Below, piece by piece: positions 30,565 through 39,035 of a DNA stretch of 64,000 nt. The DNA comes from Deltaproteobacteria bacterium (GTDB taxonomy: Bacteria; Myxococcota_A; Polyangia; Polyangiales; Polyangiaceae). Both the position numbers and the translations under genes were made by a program. Where the stretch lies: contig VGRJ01000010.1 of the NCBI GenBank assembly GCA_016875405.1, positions 1-64,000 on the forward strand. The letters are read 5' to 3'. Within the stretch, counting starts at the first letter, position 1; every line of letters starts with the position of its first letter. The notes below the pieces were generated by a model. That model was not told where the DNA came from and ran no database searches. It saw nothing but the letters and a program-made list of their open reading frames with translations.

Positions 30565-30599
30565 AAGCAAAACGAGGAACGCAGGGTCGCGCTCCTCGT
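30565..30599 (-). terminator. Rho-independent terminator of the tRNA transcript
   Basis: Read on the minus strand, a 7 bp stem ACGAGGA/TCCTCGT (30593-30599 with 30572-30578) is followed by TTTGCTT (complement of 30565-30571). It lies 32 bases downstream of the tRNA-Glu gene, so it should end the tRNA-Gln/tRNA-Glu transcript. A second small palindrome, TCGAGCaaacGCTCGA (30611-30626), lies between. Confidence 0.6.
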
Positions 30600-30630
30600 C
30601 TCGTCCACGCTCGAGCAAACGCTCGACGAC

Positions 30631-30705
30631 TGGCGATCCCAGCGGGAATCGAACCCGCGTTACCGGCGTGAGAGGCCGATGTCCTAACCGCTAGACGATG
30701 GGACC
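30631..30705 (-). tRNA. tRNA-Glu (CUC)
   Basis: Minus-strand cloverleaf of 75 nt including an encoded CCA. Acceptor GGTCCCA pairs with TGGGATC, D arm TCGTCTAGCGGTTAGGA, and anticodon loop CTCTCAC (anticodon CTC) on stem TCGGC/GCCGG, with TTCGATT in the T loop on a GCGGG/CCCGC stem. All features are consistent with tRNA-Glu. It is 46 bases downstream of tRNA-Gln on the same strand. Confidence 0.95.
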
Positions 30706-30751
30706 AGTGATGTCGGTCGTGGTCGGAGACTTGTACCCCGCTTCGGACCGG

Positions 30752-30822
30752 TTGGGGAACTAGGATTCGAACCTAGATAACAGGAATCAGAATCCTGCGT
30801 CCTGCCGTTAGACGATTCCCCA
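30752..30822 (-). tRNA. tRNA-Gln (CUG)
   Basis: Minus-strand cloverleaf of 71 nt. Acceptor TGGGGAA/TTCCCCA, D arm with TCGTCTAACGGCAGGAC, anticodon loop TTCTGAT (CTG) on stem CAGGA/TCCTG, T arm CTAGG-TTCGAAT-CCTAG. The 3' end is followed by CCG, so CCA is not encoded and must be added, unlike the adjacent tRNA-Glu. Confidence 0.95.
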
Positions 30823-30882
30823 GTCGAACCGCCCGTAGGGTGCATTGGTGGCAGGGACCAACCCTCGCAGGCGAACGCCAGG

Positions 30883-30912
30883 AACTTAGGGAAGCGCTCC
30901 CGCCTATGTCAA
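30883..30912 (-). promoter_or_regulatory. Promoter of the tRNA-Gln/tRNA-Glu unit
   Basis: On the minus strand a perfect -35 TTGACA (30907-30912) is separated by 18 bp from TAAGTT (30883-30888, -10). It sits about 60 bases upstream of tRNA-Gln, with a 50-nt leader. A housekeeping sigma-70-type promoter is likely. The same interval, 30823-30997, holds the start region of the CRP-like gene. Confidence 0.6.
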
Positions 30913-30997
30913 CGATTTTTTCGGCCTTCGACGCGTGCGCGCGCCGCCTCGACCGCGCGTTTTGACCCGTCGTCCGGCCGCCCGCTATCGTCCATTC

Positions 30998-31657
30998 GTG
31001 CCCACCACGGACCCACGTCGCCGCTCCTTCGCTCCCGGCGACGTCCTGCATCGGCGCGGCGAGGTCGGCGGCGTCGTCCACGTCGTCCGGGCCGGTGAGG
31101 TTCGTGTTCTTCGTGACCTCGGCGATCGGCAGGTGTCGGTCGGGCTCGTCGGTCCGGGAGGCCTCGTCGGCGAGGACGGCCTCGTCGGCCCCACCTACAC
31201 GACGACGGCCGTTGCGGTCGAGTCCACCGAGACCCTGGCGCTCGACACGGTAACCTTCGAGGCGATGGTCACCGAGGACCCCACCCTCGCGGTCCGGCTC
31301 GTGCGCGCGCTCGTCGAGAAGCTCGACGCGGCTCACGAGCGGGTGGCCTTGCTCGCTCGGCCCGGGGCCGCGCGCCTCGCCGAGACGCTCGCCCGCTTGG
31401 CCTCGACGATCGGCCGCCCCGACCCCGAGGGGATCGTGATCCCGCGGCGCTTGCGCGAGCTCGCACGTGAGGTCGGGCTCGACGAGCCGGCGCTCGGAGA
31501 GGCGTCGATGGTGCTCGTCCGCGAGCGCCTGCTCCGCGTCCGAAAGCACGGGATAGTGGTGCCCGATGCGCGCCGCATGTATGACTTCGTCAAGGCCGCT
31601 GATGCCGTCCCGTCGACGATCCGAGGTGCGACGTCCGTGAGGACCGATGGAGCTTAG
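30998..31657 (+). CDS. CRP/FNR-family transcriptional regulator
   Basis: A 219-aa regulator. Residues about 5-120 form a cyclic-nucleotide-binding (cNMP) beta-barrel with segments RSFAPGDVLHRRGEVGG, VHVVRAGEVRVL and VGLVGPGGLVGEDGLVG, the last being the phosphate-cassette region. A dimerisation helix follows, then a winged HTH region (about 145-215). The second HTH helix is not well matched to the CRP consensus. Start GTG at 30998; the longer frame lacks conservation. The last 11 bp overlap the downstream cyclic-nucleotide phosphodiesterase gene, suggesting coupled expression. Ligand (cAMP or other) inferred. Confidence 0.85.
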   Translation: MPTTDPRRRSFAPGDVLHRRGEVGGVVHVVRAGEVRVLRDLGDRQVSVGLVGPGGLVGEDGLVGPTYTTTAVAVESTETLALDTVTFEAMVTEDPTLAVRLVRALVEKLDAAHERVALLARPGAARLAETLARLASTIGRPDPEGIVIPRRLRELAREVGLDEPALGEASMVLVRERLLRVRKHGIVVPDARRMYDFVKAADAVPSTIRGATSVRTDGA

Positions 31658-32414
31658 AGTCCTCGGCTGTCACGGTGGCGAGACTCCTCGCCATCGCACC
31701 ACGTCGTTCCTGCTCGACGACCGCGTCGGGCTCGACGCCGGGGCCATCACGTCTCGGCTCGAGCTCCCCGAGCAGGCGCGCATCGAGGGCGTGCTCGTCA
31801 GCCACGCGCACATGGATCACATCCGCGATCTCGCGACGCTCGCGGACAACCGCTGCCAGCTCGGGGCGCCTCCCCTCCTCGTCGCCGGCACGGGCTCGAC
31901 CCTCAAGGCGCTGCGGCAGCACTTTTTCAACGACACGCTCTGGCCGGACTTCTCGGCCATCCCCTCGCGCGACCAGCCCACCATCGTCTACCGCGAGCTG
32001 CCGCTCGAGACCCCCGTTTCGCTGCTCGGCTTCGAGGTGCTCGCGGTCCCGGTCAACCACACCATCGACGCGGCGGGCTTCATCGTCTCCGACGCGACCG
32101 GCGCGGTCGCCTTCAGCGGGGACACCGGCCCAACGGATCGGCTCTTCGAGCTGCTGCGCGAGACGCCGAACCTCCGCGCCCTCCTCATGGAGGTGAGCTT
32201 TCCCGATCGGCTCCAGGCCCTCGCGACGATGAGCGGCCACCACACCCCGCAGACCCTCGCCGTCGATCTCGCAAAGCTCGCCGCGCCGCGGGACCTCGCG
32301 ACCTACCTCTACCACATCAAGCCTCCGTTTCAGGCCGAGGTCGAGCGCGAGTGCGCCGCGCTCCGCGGCCTGAACCTCGAGGTGCTCGCCCTCGATCGGC
32401 ACCTCCGCCTCTGA
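31647..32414 (+). CDS. Class II cyclic-nucleotide phosphodiesterase (MBL fold)
   Basis: A 255-aa metallo-beta-lactamase-fold hydrolase resembling the 3',5'-cyclic-nucleotide phosphodiesterases of yeast PDE1/bacterial CpdP type. The metal motif is LVSHAHMDHIRD (HxHxDH), with a further His in VPVNHTIDAAG, the Asp in SGDTGP and the His in GHHTPQTLAV. N-terminal VLGCHGGE followed by HRTTSFLLDD is typical. The gene overlaps the 3' end of the CRP-like gene by 11 bp, so the products are probably made together: a ligand-binding regulator and an enzyme that would destroy its ligand. The substrate is predicted, not shown. Confidence 0.85.
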   Translation: MELRVLGCHGGETPRHRTTSFLLDDRVGLDAGAITSRLELPEQARIEGVLVSHAHMDHIRDLATLADNRCQLGAPPLLVAGTGSTLKALRQHFFNDTLWPDFSAIPSRDQPTIVYRELPLETPVSLLGFEVLAVPVNHTIDAAGFIVSDATGAVAFSGDTGPTDRLFELLRETPNLRALLMEVSFPDRLQALATMSGHHTPQTLAVDLAKLAAPRDLATYLYHIKPPFQAEVERECAALRGLNLEVLALDRHLRL

Positions 32415-32442
32415 CTCTACCGACGTCGGCGCGCCCCGCCGC

Positions 32443-34566
32443 TCAGGCAGCGCCGTGCTCGCGGAGCCGCGGCTCCCAGATCGTCGCGCGATCGCGGCCG
32501 CCGCGCTTCGAGGCATAGAGCGCCTCGTCGGCAGCCTTGAAGAGCTCGTCCCAGCTCTTGCCGACCCCCGGGAAGGTCGCGACGCCGACCGAGCAGGTGC
32601 AGTGCACCTCTTCGCCGTTCGCGTGGAACGTCGTGCGCTTGAACTCTTCGCGGATTCGCTCGGCGAGCAAGAGCGCTCCCTCGGCGTCGGTCTGCTCGCA
32701 GATGGTGACGAACTCCTCGCCGCCGAAGCGGGCGACGGCGTCGGTCGTACGCTTCTCGCGGTGGTGGACCTGTCCGAGGGCCTTGATGACGACGTCGCCG
32801 ACGTCGTGGCCGTAGGTGTCGTTCACGCGCTTGAAGTGGTCGATGTCGCAGACCAGTACGCTGAGCGGCCGACCGAAGCGCCGCGCGGCCGAGAGCTTCT
32901 GCTCGGCCATCTCGAGCATCGCCCGCTTGTTCAGCAGGCCGGTGAGGCCGTCGGTGGTCGCTTGCTCCTCGAGCCGCCGGACCATGCGCGCGTTGGAGAG
33001 CGAGACGGCGAGGTGGCTCGCGAGCACATCGAGCAGGCTGCGCGCGGCGTCATCGAAGGCTTGCGGCCGCTTCGAGCCGAGCACCAGGGTCCCGAGCGGC
33101 TCGTCGTGCACGACGAGCGGCAGCACGAGGAGGGACGGCATCTCGGGCGCCGAGAGATCGCGCGCGAACACGAGCTGATGGCTCGGATCGTACTCCCCGC
33201 GGTAGGGCAGCGGGTGCCTGTTCCGCAGCGCCATGGTCACGAGCCCGGTGTTGCTCGCGAAGCGTCGCCCCTCGAGGCGGGCCTTCGCGTCCCCGCGAAC
33301 GGCGCGGATCTGGTGGCTCTCGTCCTTGGGCTCGAACGAGGTGAACGCCGCGAAGTCGACCGCCGCGATGTCGCTCGCGCTCGACACGCCGGCCTCGACG
33401 ACCTCCTGCTCGGAGATCGCCGCGCCGAGCCGCTCGGCCGCTCGGTAGAGCTTGCTCTGCTCGACTCGCGTGCGCTCGAGCTGGACGAACACGCGCTCGT
33501 TCTCGATCGCGCGAGCCGCGAAGCGTGCGGCCTGCTCGCAGAGCTCCTCCTCTTCGGGGCGAAATGGGTGCGCCTCGCGACGGTCGACGATCAGCACGCC
33601 GCGCAGCTGGCCCCGCTCGAACACCGGTACGCCGCAGACCGCCTGCACGGGGCAGGCGTCCGCGTAGTAGGGGAGGTGGTGACTTGGCTTTAGATCGGTC
33701 AAGCTTACCGGCGCGCGCTGCGAGAGGACCGCGCCGACGATTCCGTCGCCAGCCGAGAACGGCCCGTCGCAGAGCTCGTGATCTTCCGCGTCGGAGACGA
33801 GCTCGCTGACGCGAAGGTGCGAGCCGCGCTCGTTGACCCAGAGCAGGATCGCGGTGTGGGCGTCGAGGCACTCGCGCAGCAGCCGCAGCGCGAACAGCAC
33901 CGACAGCTGGATCTCTTCGACGACTGACCGGAAGAGCCGCTCGTCTTCGCGGCCGCCCTCGGGCTCGTCGTCCGCGACCGGCCTGAGGAGCCGGTAGTTG
34001 CGGGCCTCCTCACGGATCCGATCGCGCTCGGCCGAAAGCTCGGTGCGCGAGGCCTTGCGGAGGCGCGCGATCTCGAGCCGGAGCGACATCAGGTTCGTCG
34101 CTGCGATCGCGCCCATGAACGCGGCGTGTGTCCCGATCTCCGAGACGACGAGGCCCCCGAAGGCGACCTCCTGAAGCAGCGCCTCGAGCCCGAGTGTCGC
34201 TGCGACCACGAGCACGGTCGCGAGCGGGTGCGCGAACGCGCTGACGAGTCCCACCGCGACGTAGACGAGCGGGTGCGTCGGCCCCGACAGCAGGCGGTCC
34301 GAGTGCACGGCCACCGCCAGGGCGCCGAGCACGACGAGGCCGCCGACCTCGACATCGCGGAGGCGCGGGTGGTCGACGGCCTGGGTCCGACGCCACGCGC
34401 GTGCGACGACGAGCACCGCGATCATCGTGGCGAGCGTGCCGAAGAGCCCCTCGCTCGGCTCGATCGCGTCGAGGAGCACGCCGACGGCGAGCATCGCCAC
34501 GACGACGAGCGGCCCCGCCCTGCGGGCGAGCCGACGAAGCCCCACGAACAGCCCCACCAAGTCCAT
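32443..34566 (-). CDS. Membrane GAF-GAF-GGDEF diguanylate cyclase
   Basis: A 707-aa signalling protein. The N-terminal region (about 15-165) has six hydrophobic segments, including TLATMIAVLVVARAW and TVLVVAATLGLEALLQEVAF. Two GAF-like domains follow (about 210-360 and 375-535). The C-terminal GGDEF domain (about 545-700) starts ATTDGLTGLLNKRAMLE and has the active RFGGEEF motif near 612. An RTTD I-site lies exactly five residues before it, so it is predicted to be an active, product-inhibited c-di-GMP synthase. It is convergent with the phosphodiesterase gene and divergent from the histidine kinase. A PilZ protein is encoded at 2.3 kb. Confidence 0.92.
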   Translation of the reverse strand: MDLVGLFVGLRRLARRAGPLVVVAMLAVGVLLDAIEPSEGLFGTLATMIAVLVVARAWRRTQAVDHPRLRDVEVGGLVVLGALAVAVHSDRLLSGPTHPLVYVAVGLVSAFAHPLATVLVVAATLGLEALLQEVAFGGLVVSEIGTHAAFMGAIAATNLMSLRLEIARLRKASRTELSAERDRIREEARNYRLLRPVADDEPEGGREDERLFRSVVEEIQLSVLFALRLLRECLDAHTAILLWVNERGSHLRVSELVSDAEDHELCDGPFSAGDGIVGAVLSQRAPVSLTDLKPSHHLPYYADACPVQAVCGVPVFERGQLRGVLIVDRREAHPFRPEEEELCEQAARFAARAIENERVFVQLERTRVEQSKLYRAAERLGAAISEQEVVEAGVSSASDIAAVDFAAFTSFEPKDESHQIRAVRGDAKARLEGRRFASNTGLVTMALRNRHPLPYRGEYDPSHQLVFARDLSAPEMPSLLVLPLVVHDEPLGTLVLGSKRPQAFDDAARSLLDVLASHLAVSLSNARMVRRLEEQATTDGLTGLLNKRAMLEMAEQKLSAARRFGRPLSVLVCDIDHFKRVNDTYGHDVGDVVIKALGQVHHREKRTTDAVARFGGEEFVTICEQTDAEGALLLAERIREEFKRTTFHANGEEVHCTCSVGVATFPGVGKSWDELFKAADEALYASKRGGRDRATIWEPRLREHGAA

Positions 34567-34627
34567 GCGCAGGAGGCGGGGCTATCAGAGCGGGTCGAGC
34601 CGGGCCAACTTGGAGTACCCTTCGGAC

Positions 34628-36070
34628 GTGAGGCTCGGAATCCGCGCCCAGCTCCTCGTCTCGATGGGCGCCTTGCTGCTCGTGGCCCTGCTCCCGCTGG
34701 TGGTGGTGGTCGAGCGGCTCACGCACGCGCACCTCAGGCAACAGTGGGAGCTCGACGCGCGGGCCCTCGGGCGCTCGATCGCGAGCCACGTGGCCGAGGT
34801 GAGGGCGACGCGCTCGAGCGCCGATCTCGACGCCTTGCTCGCCGCCGAGATCGGCAGCGTCGCGGGCCTCGCCGTGTACGGGCGCGACGGCGTGCGGGAG
34901 CGGGCCGCGGGTCCGAGCGCTCACCTGCCGGAGCGCGTGGCCACATCGCGTGAGGAGACGCGCCGCCTCACCGTCGGAGACGCGCCGGCCCTCCTCGTGA
35001 TCGTGCCGGGCGCCAGCGGTTCGGTTGCGGCGCTGCTCGTCGCCGAGGACGCGCGCGTGCGAGCCGCTGCGGTCGTGCGCCTCGTCGCGCTCTACACGGG
35101 ACTCCTCGGCGCGATGCTCCTGCTCCTGTCCTACGTCGTGCTGACGCGCTTCGTCATCGGGCCCGTCGAGCGGCTCTCGCGCGCGGCGGTGCGCGTCGCG
35201 GAGGGGGCGCGCGAGCTCCCTCCGGTGCGCGAGGGGGCGCGCGAGCTCGTCGAGCTCGGCTCGTCGCTCTCGACGATGACCGGGGCGCTGCGATCCGAGG
35301 AGGCCGAGCTCCGCCGCACGATCGAAGAGGTCCGCTCCGCGAAGGCCGAGCTCGAGGCCGCGCAGGCGACCCTTGTCGAGAGCGAGCGGCTCGCGTCGGT
35401 CGGTCGCCTCGCGGCGGGCCTCGCGCACGAGATCGGCAATCCGCTCGCGGCGATCTCGTCGCTCGAGGAGCTGCTCGCCGACAGCCCCACCCTCGACGAC
35501 GAGGAGCGCGAGCTCCTCGCGCGGATGCGCCACGAGACCGAGCGAATGCAGCGCGTCTTGCGCGATCTCCTGGATTTCGCGCGGCCCTCGCGGATCGTGG
35601 CGCGTGACGAGCTCGAGCCCGCAGGCGACGTCGGGGTCGCGGCCGCCCACGTCGCGCAGCTCGTTCGCCCGCAGCGCGCGTTCCGCGAGCTCGAGCTGCG
35701 CCTCGCCATCGCGGAGGGGCTCCCGGCGGTCACGCTGTCGCCGTCGCGCCTCGAGCAGATCTTCCTGAACCTCGTCCTCAATGCGGCCGACGCGAGCCCT
35801 CCGGGCGGCGTCATCGACCTCCGCGCGAACGTCCACGCGGGCGTCGTGCGCGTCGAGGTCGAGGATCAGGGAGGCGGCGTCGATCCGTCGATCGCCGACA
35901 CGCTCTTCGAGCCGTTCGTGACCACGAAGGACGTCGGCAAGGGGACCGGCCTCGGGCTCTCGGTGTGCCGCGGCCTCGTCGAGGGCGCCGCCGGCGCGAT
36001 CCGGCATGAGCCCGGCGCGAAGGGCGCGCGCTTCGTCGTCGAGCTACCGCCTGCGTCCGCGCCGGCTTGA
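34628..36070 (+). CDS. Membrane sensor histidine kinase
   Basis: A 480-aa kinase with an N-terminal TM segment (QLLVSMGALLLVALLPLVVV), an extracytoplasmic sensor of about 140 residues and a second TM helix (LYTGLLGAMLLLLSYVVLT). A HAMP linker follows, then the H-box LAAGLAHEIGNPLAAISS (phospho-His near 267), N-box LNLVLNAADASPPGG, and G-boxes VEDQGGGVDPS and KGTGLGLSVCRGL. Start GTG 34628 begins the TM helix directly; upstream frame is antisense to the cyclase. The likely partner is the receiver-XRE protein 1.15 kb downstream, across the FBPase gene. Confidence 0.93.
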   Translation: MRLGIRAQLLVSMGALLLVALLPLVVVVERLTHAHLRQQWELDARALGRSIASHVAEVRATRSSADLDALLAAEIGSVAGLAVYGRDGVRERAAGPSAHLPERVATSREETRRLTVGDAPALLVIVPGASGSVAALLVAEDARVRAAAVVRLVALYTGLLGAMLLLLSYVVLTRFVIGPVERLSRAAVRVAEGARELPPVREGARELVELGSSLSTMTGALRSEEAELRRTIEEVRSAKAELEAAQATLVESERLASVGRLAAGLAHEIGNPLAAISSLEELLADSPTLDDEERELLARMRHETERMQRVLRDLLDFARPSRIVARDELEPAGDVGVAAAHVAQLVRPQRAFRELELRLAIAEGLPAVTLSPSRLEQIFLNLVLNAADASPPGGVIDLRANVHAGVVRVEVEDQGGGVDPSIADTLFEPFVTTKDVGKGTGLGLSVCRGLVEGAAGAIRHEPGAKGARFVVELPPASAPA

Positions 36071-36101
36071 CGGCGCCGTGCGGGACGTCGACCCTCTCGG
36101 C

Positions 36102-37145
36102 ATGTCGCTCTACGAACCGCCTTCGACCCGGCCGTCCCGCCTCGGCGTCACGCTCGAGACGTACATCCTCGAGGGCATGCTCGGTCAGCCCCACGCGACG
36201 GGCGCGTTCACCTCGCTTTTGAACCAGCTCGCCTTCGCCGCGAAGCTCGTCGCCTCGAAGGTCAGGCGGGCAGGCCTCGCCAACGCGCTCGGCTACACCG
36301 GCGCCACCAATGTGCAAGGCGAGGCGGTGCAGAAGCTCGACGAAGACGCGAACCAGACCATCCTCCGCGTGCTCGGGCGCCGCCACCACTGCGCGGCCGC
36401 CGCGACCGAGGAGGAGGAGCACGTCCGCGTACTCTCCGAGCATCCCTCGTCGAAGTACCTCGTCGTCTTCGATCCGCTCGACGGCTCGAGCAACATCGAC
36501 GTCAACATCTCGATCGGCACGATCTTCGGCGTCTTGCATCGCTACCCCGAGGGCAAGCGTGAGGAGCGCGCGCCGACCGAAGAGGACTTCCTCCGGCCCG
36601 GGCGCGAGCTGCTCGCCGCGGGCTACGTGATCTACGGCTCGTCGACGATGCTCGTGCTCGCGAGCGGCGAGGGCGTACACGGCTTCACCTACGATCCCAC
36701 CGTGGGGGAGTTCTTCCTCTCGCACGAGAACATCCGGGTGCCGCCGCGCGGCGACAGCTACGCCATCAACGAGGGCAACGCCGACCTGTGGGACGCGCCG
36801 ACGCGCGACTGGGTCGCCTCGCTGAAGCGCCCGAACTCGGAGGGCAAGCGCGGGCGCACCATGCGCTGGGTCGGCACGCTCGTCGCGGACGCGCATCGGA
36901 CGCTCCTCCGCGGCGGCGTCTTCGCGTACCCGGCCGATGCGCAGAACCGCGACGGCCGGCTCCGCCTCCTCTACGAGGCGAACCCGTTCGCCTTCCTCTT
37001 CGAGGCCGCCGGCGGCGCGGCCACCACCGGCCAGGGGCGCGTGCTCGACGTCGTTCCCGAGCGGCTTCATCAGCGCGTGCCGCTCGTGCTCGGTTCGAGG
37101 CTCGACGTCGAGGAGTACCAGCGCTTCGTCGAGCGCGGCGGCTGA
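36102..37145 (+). CDS. fbp: Fructose-1,6-bisphosphatase, class I
   Basis: Gluconeogenic phosphatase converting fructose-1,6-bisphosphate to fructose-6-phosphate. The 347-aa protein has the class I signature FDPLDGSSNIDVN and the upstream metal-binding Glu-rich EEEEHV stretch, plus YGSSTMLVLASGEGV and RWVGTLVADAHRTLLRGG. The ATG at 36102 (MSLYEPP) is preferred, although an in-frame GTG at 36078 would add eight residues. It lies between a histidine kinase and a response regulator; whether the signal pathway controls it is unknown. Confidence 0.95.
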   Translation: MSLYEPPSTRPSRLGVTLETYILEGMLGQPHATGAFTSLLNQLAFAAKLVASKVRRAGLANALGYTGATNVQGEAVQKLDEDANQTILRVLGRRHHCAAAATEEEEHVRVLSEHPSSKYLVVFDPLDGSSNIDVNISIGTIFGVLHRYPEGKREERAPTEEDFLRPGRELLAAGYVIYGSSTMLVLASGEGVHGFTYDPTVGEFFLSHENIRVPPRGDSYAINEGNADLWDAPTRDWVASLKRPNSEGKRGRTMRWVGTLVADAHRTLLRGGVFAYPADAQNRDGRLRLLYEANPFAFLFEAAGGAATTGQGRVLDVVPERLHQRVPLVLGSRLDVEEYQRFVERGG

Positions 37146-37223
37146 GCGCCCGCACCGCGACCGGCGATGGCAATTCGGGGGGCGTTTGGTTACAGTCGCA
37201 GCGGAATCCACCAGGAGGTCCCC

Positions 37224-37832
37224 GTGTCGATCGAGCTGCCCCCCCTTCGCATCCTCATCATCGACGACGATCGCGCGATCTGCGAGTACATGCAGACGCT
37301 GCTCGAGCGCGACGGCTACGCGGTCAAGGTGCTGAGCGACCCCACGGCCGTCACGGCCGAGCTCAAGCGCGACGAGTACCACCTCGTGATCCTCGATCTG
37401 ATGATGCCGAAGCGCGACGGCATCGAGGTGCTGCGCGAGATCCGCAAGCACGACAAGGACCTCGCCGTCGTCATCTTCACGGGCTACCCGAACCTCGACA
37501 CCGCCGTCGCCTCGATGAAGCTCGACGCCGTCGACTACGTGAAGAAGCCCTTCAACGTCGATGAGTTCCGCGAGGTCATCTGGCGCGTCATGCGCAAGAA
37601 GGGTCTCAGCGTCACGCCGGAGGAGGAGCTGCACAAGGCGATCGGCGAGACCATTCGCCACCACCGCAAGGAGCTGAACCTCACGCTGAAGCAAATGGCG
37701 CGACGCACCGGGCTCAGCGTCTCGCTGCTGTCCCAGATCGAGCGCGCCGAGACCTCGGCTTCGCTGTCGTCCCTCTACAAGATCGCGGTCGGCCTCCAGG
37801 TAAAGGTGCGCGATCTCTTCGGGCAGTTCTGA
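37224..37832 (+). CDS. Receiver domain-XRE HTH response regulator
   Basis: A 202-aa protein with a response-regulator receiver (about 8-125): acidic pair IIDDDRAIC, phosphoacceptor Asp near 58 in LVILDLMMPKRDG, Thr in IFTGYP and Lys in YVKKPFN. A short linker leads to a Cro/CI-type HTH (about 135-195): ELNLTLKQMARRTGLSVSLL then QIERAETSASLSSLYKIA. The receiver-XRE pairing is less common than OmpR, NarL or NtrC types. The GTG start at 37224 has an excellent AGGAGG ribosome binding site five bases upstream. Two genes upstream is a histidine kinase; the gutted TrpE-like gene follows 10 bp after. Confidence 0.93.
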   Translation: MSIELPPLRILIIDDDRAICEYMQTLLERDGYAVKVLSDPTAVTAELKRDEYHLVILDLMMPKRDGIEVLREIRKHDKDLAVVIFTGYPNLDTAVASMKLDAVDYVKKPFNVDEFREVIWRVMRKKGLSVTPEEELHKAIGETIRHHRKELNLTLKQMARRTGLSVSLLSQIERAETSASLSSLYKIAVGLQVKVRDLFGQF

Positions 37833-37842
37833 GGGTCGCGCG

Positions 37843-38979
37843 GTGTCCGACGAAGCGCCCGCCATCGCCTCGCTCCGCGTCGACGATCTCGGCCTGGATC
37901 CGCGCACCGCGTTCGCTCGCCTGCGCACCTACACACCGGGGCGCGCAGCGTTCCTCCTCGAGTCGCTCGCGCCCGCGGCCGAGGGTGGCCGCTACTCGAT
38001 CGTCGGCTACCGCGTCCGAAGCGGCGAGGTCCTCCCACCGGGCGTCGACGCGTTCGCGGTCCAGGCGCAGACGTTTGAGTCCCGCCCCGAGCCCGAGAGC
38101 CTCGCCGCAGCGCTTGCCGAGGGCGTGGTCGGCTTCGTCTCGAGCAGCGTCGCGAGCGTGTGGAGCCGCGTCCGACTGTTCGACGACGAGGGGCCGTCCG
38201 GCGTGTTCGTCGCCGGCGCGACCGTGGTCCTGTTCGATCACCAGGAGCGCACGGTCACGATCGCCGGGCCTGCCAAGGGTCGCGTCGTCGAGCGTTGCCT
38301 CTGGGAGATGCAGCACGGTCCCGATCCTGCGCCGCTCGCGCCGGTCGCGCCCGGCGTCCTCCCCGGCACGGTGCACGCCGACGTCGGCGACGAGAAGCTC
38401 CAGGCCCGTGCCGCTCGCGCCAAGGCCTTCGTCTCCGAGCTCGACGCGCTCTCCCTCGCCCGGACGTTCACCTCGCCGCGCGCCGGGGCCGACGCCTTCG
38501 ACGTCTACCGCGCGCTCGCCGAGAGCGCCGCGGACGCGGCCTCGCCGCACGGCTACTACATCGACTTCGGCGAGAGCCCGGTGCAGGCGCGGCTCGAGAT
38601 CTTCGGCGTTGCGGGCACGGCCCTTCACCGGCGGCTGCCGGGAGACGCGCCTCGCTCGCTCACCGAAGGGCTCCGCGCCGCGCTCCCCTCGCGCGACCTC
38701 GTCGGAGCCCCGGCGACCGAAGCGCTGCGCCTGCTTCGTCAGCTCGAGGAGGCGAGTCGTCAGGCCTGGGGCGGGGGCGTCGGCTTCGTCGCCCCGGGCG
38801 GGACGGCGTCCTTCGTGCTCGGCGACGAGATCATCACCGCGCAGCACGGGAGCTTCTGGTGCACGGCGGGGGCGCGCCTCGACGCGTCGACCGATCCGCT
38901 GTCGGTCGCCGACGAGACCCGACGGGCGGTGGCGCGACGGCTCGCCGCGATCGCGCGCGCTCAGGGTGCAGGGGCCTGA
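37843..38979 (+). CDS. Degenerate anthranilate synthase/chorismate-binding-like protein
   Basis: A 378-aa protein that recalls TrpE/PabB component I but cannot be a normal enzyme. The N-terminal segment FLLESLAPAAEGGRYSIVGY matches TrpE. The middle GVAGTALHRRLPG (near 257) stands where PIAGTRxRG should be, then after only about 30 residues comes LRAALPSRDLVGAPATEALR (GAP near 288) and GGGVGFV. The intervening block, which normally contains the Mg/chorismate-binding glutamates (ERAEHLMLVDLGRND) and the HxxS motif, is missing. The GAPKxRA motif has become GAPATEA, losing Lys and Arg. Start GTG 37843, 10 bp after the response regulator. Role may be regulatory or structural. Confidence 0.6.
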   Translation: MSDEAPAIASLRVDDLGLDPRTAFARLRTYTPGRAAFLLESLAPAAEGGRYSIVGYRVRSGEVLPPGVDAFAVQAQTFESRPEPESLAAALAEGVVGFVSSSVASVWSRVRLFDDEGPSGVFVAGATVVLFDHQERTVTIAGPAKGRVVERCLWEMQHGPDPAPLAPVAPGVLPGTVHADVGDEKLQARAARAKAFVSELDALSLARTFTSPRAGADAFDVYRALAESAADAASPHGYYIDFGESPVQARLEIFGVAGTALHRRLPGDAPRSLTEGLRAALPSRDLVGAPATEALRLLRQLEEASRQAWGGGVGFVAPGGTASFVLGDEIITAQHGSFWCTAGARLDASTDPLSVADETRRAVARRLAAIARAQGAGA

Positions 38980-39035
38980 GGTCGAGCCATTGACGCACGT
39001 CAAGCGGCGCTCGTCGGCGGTCGCCTGTCCTTGGG

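Noticed and set aside
35811..37928. A 705-residue frame antisense to the fbp and kinase genes
   Set aside because: It runs across three well-supported genes on the other strand.
37843..38979. Functional anthranilate synthase (trpE)
   Set aside because: The catalytic middle block and GAPK motif are missing.
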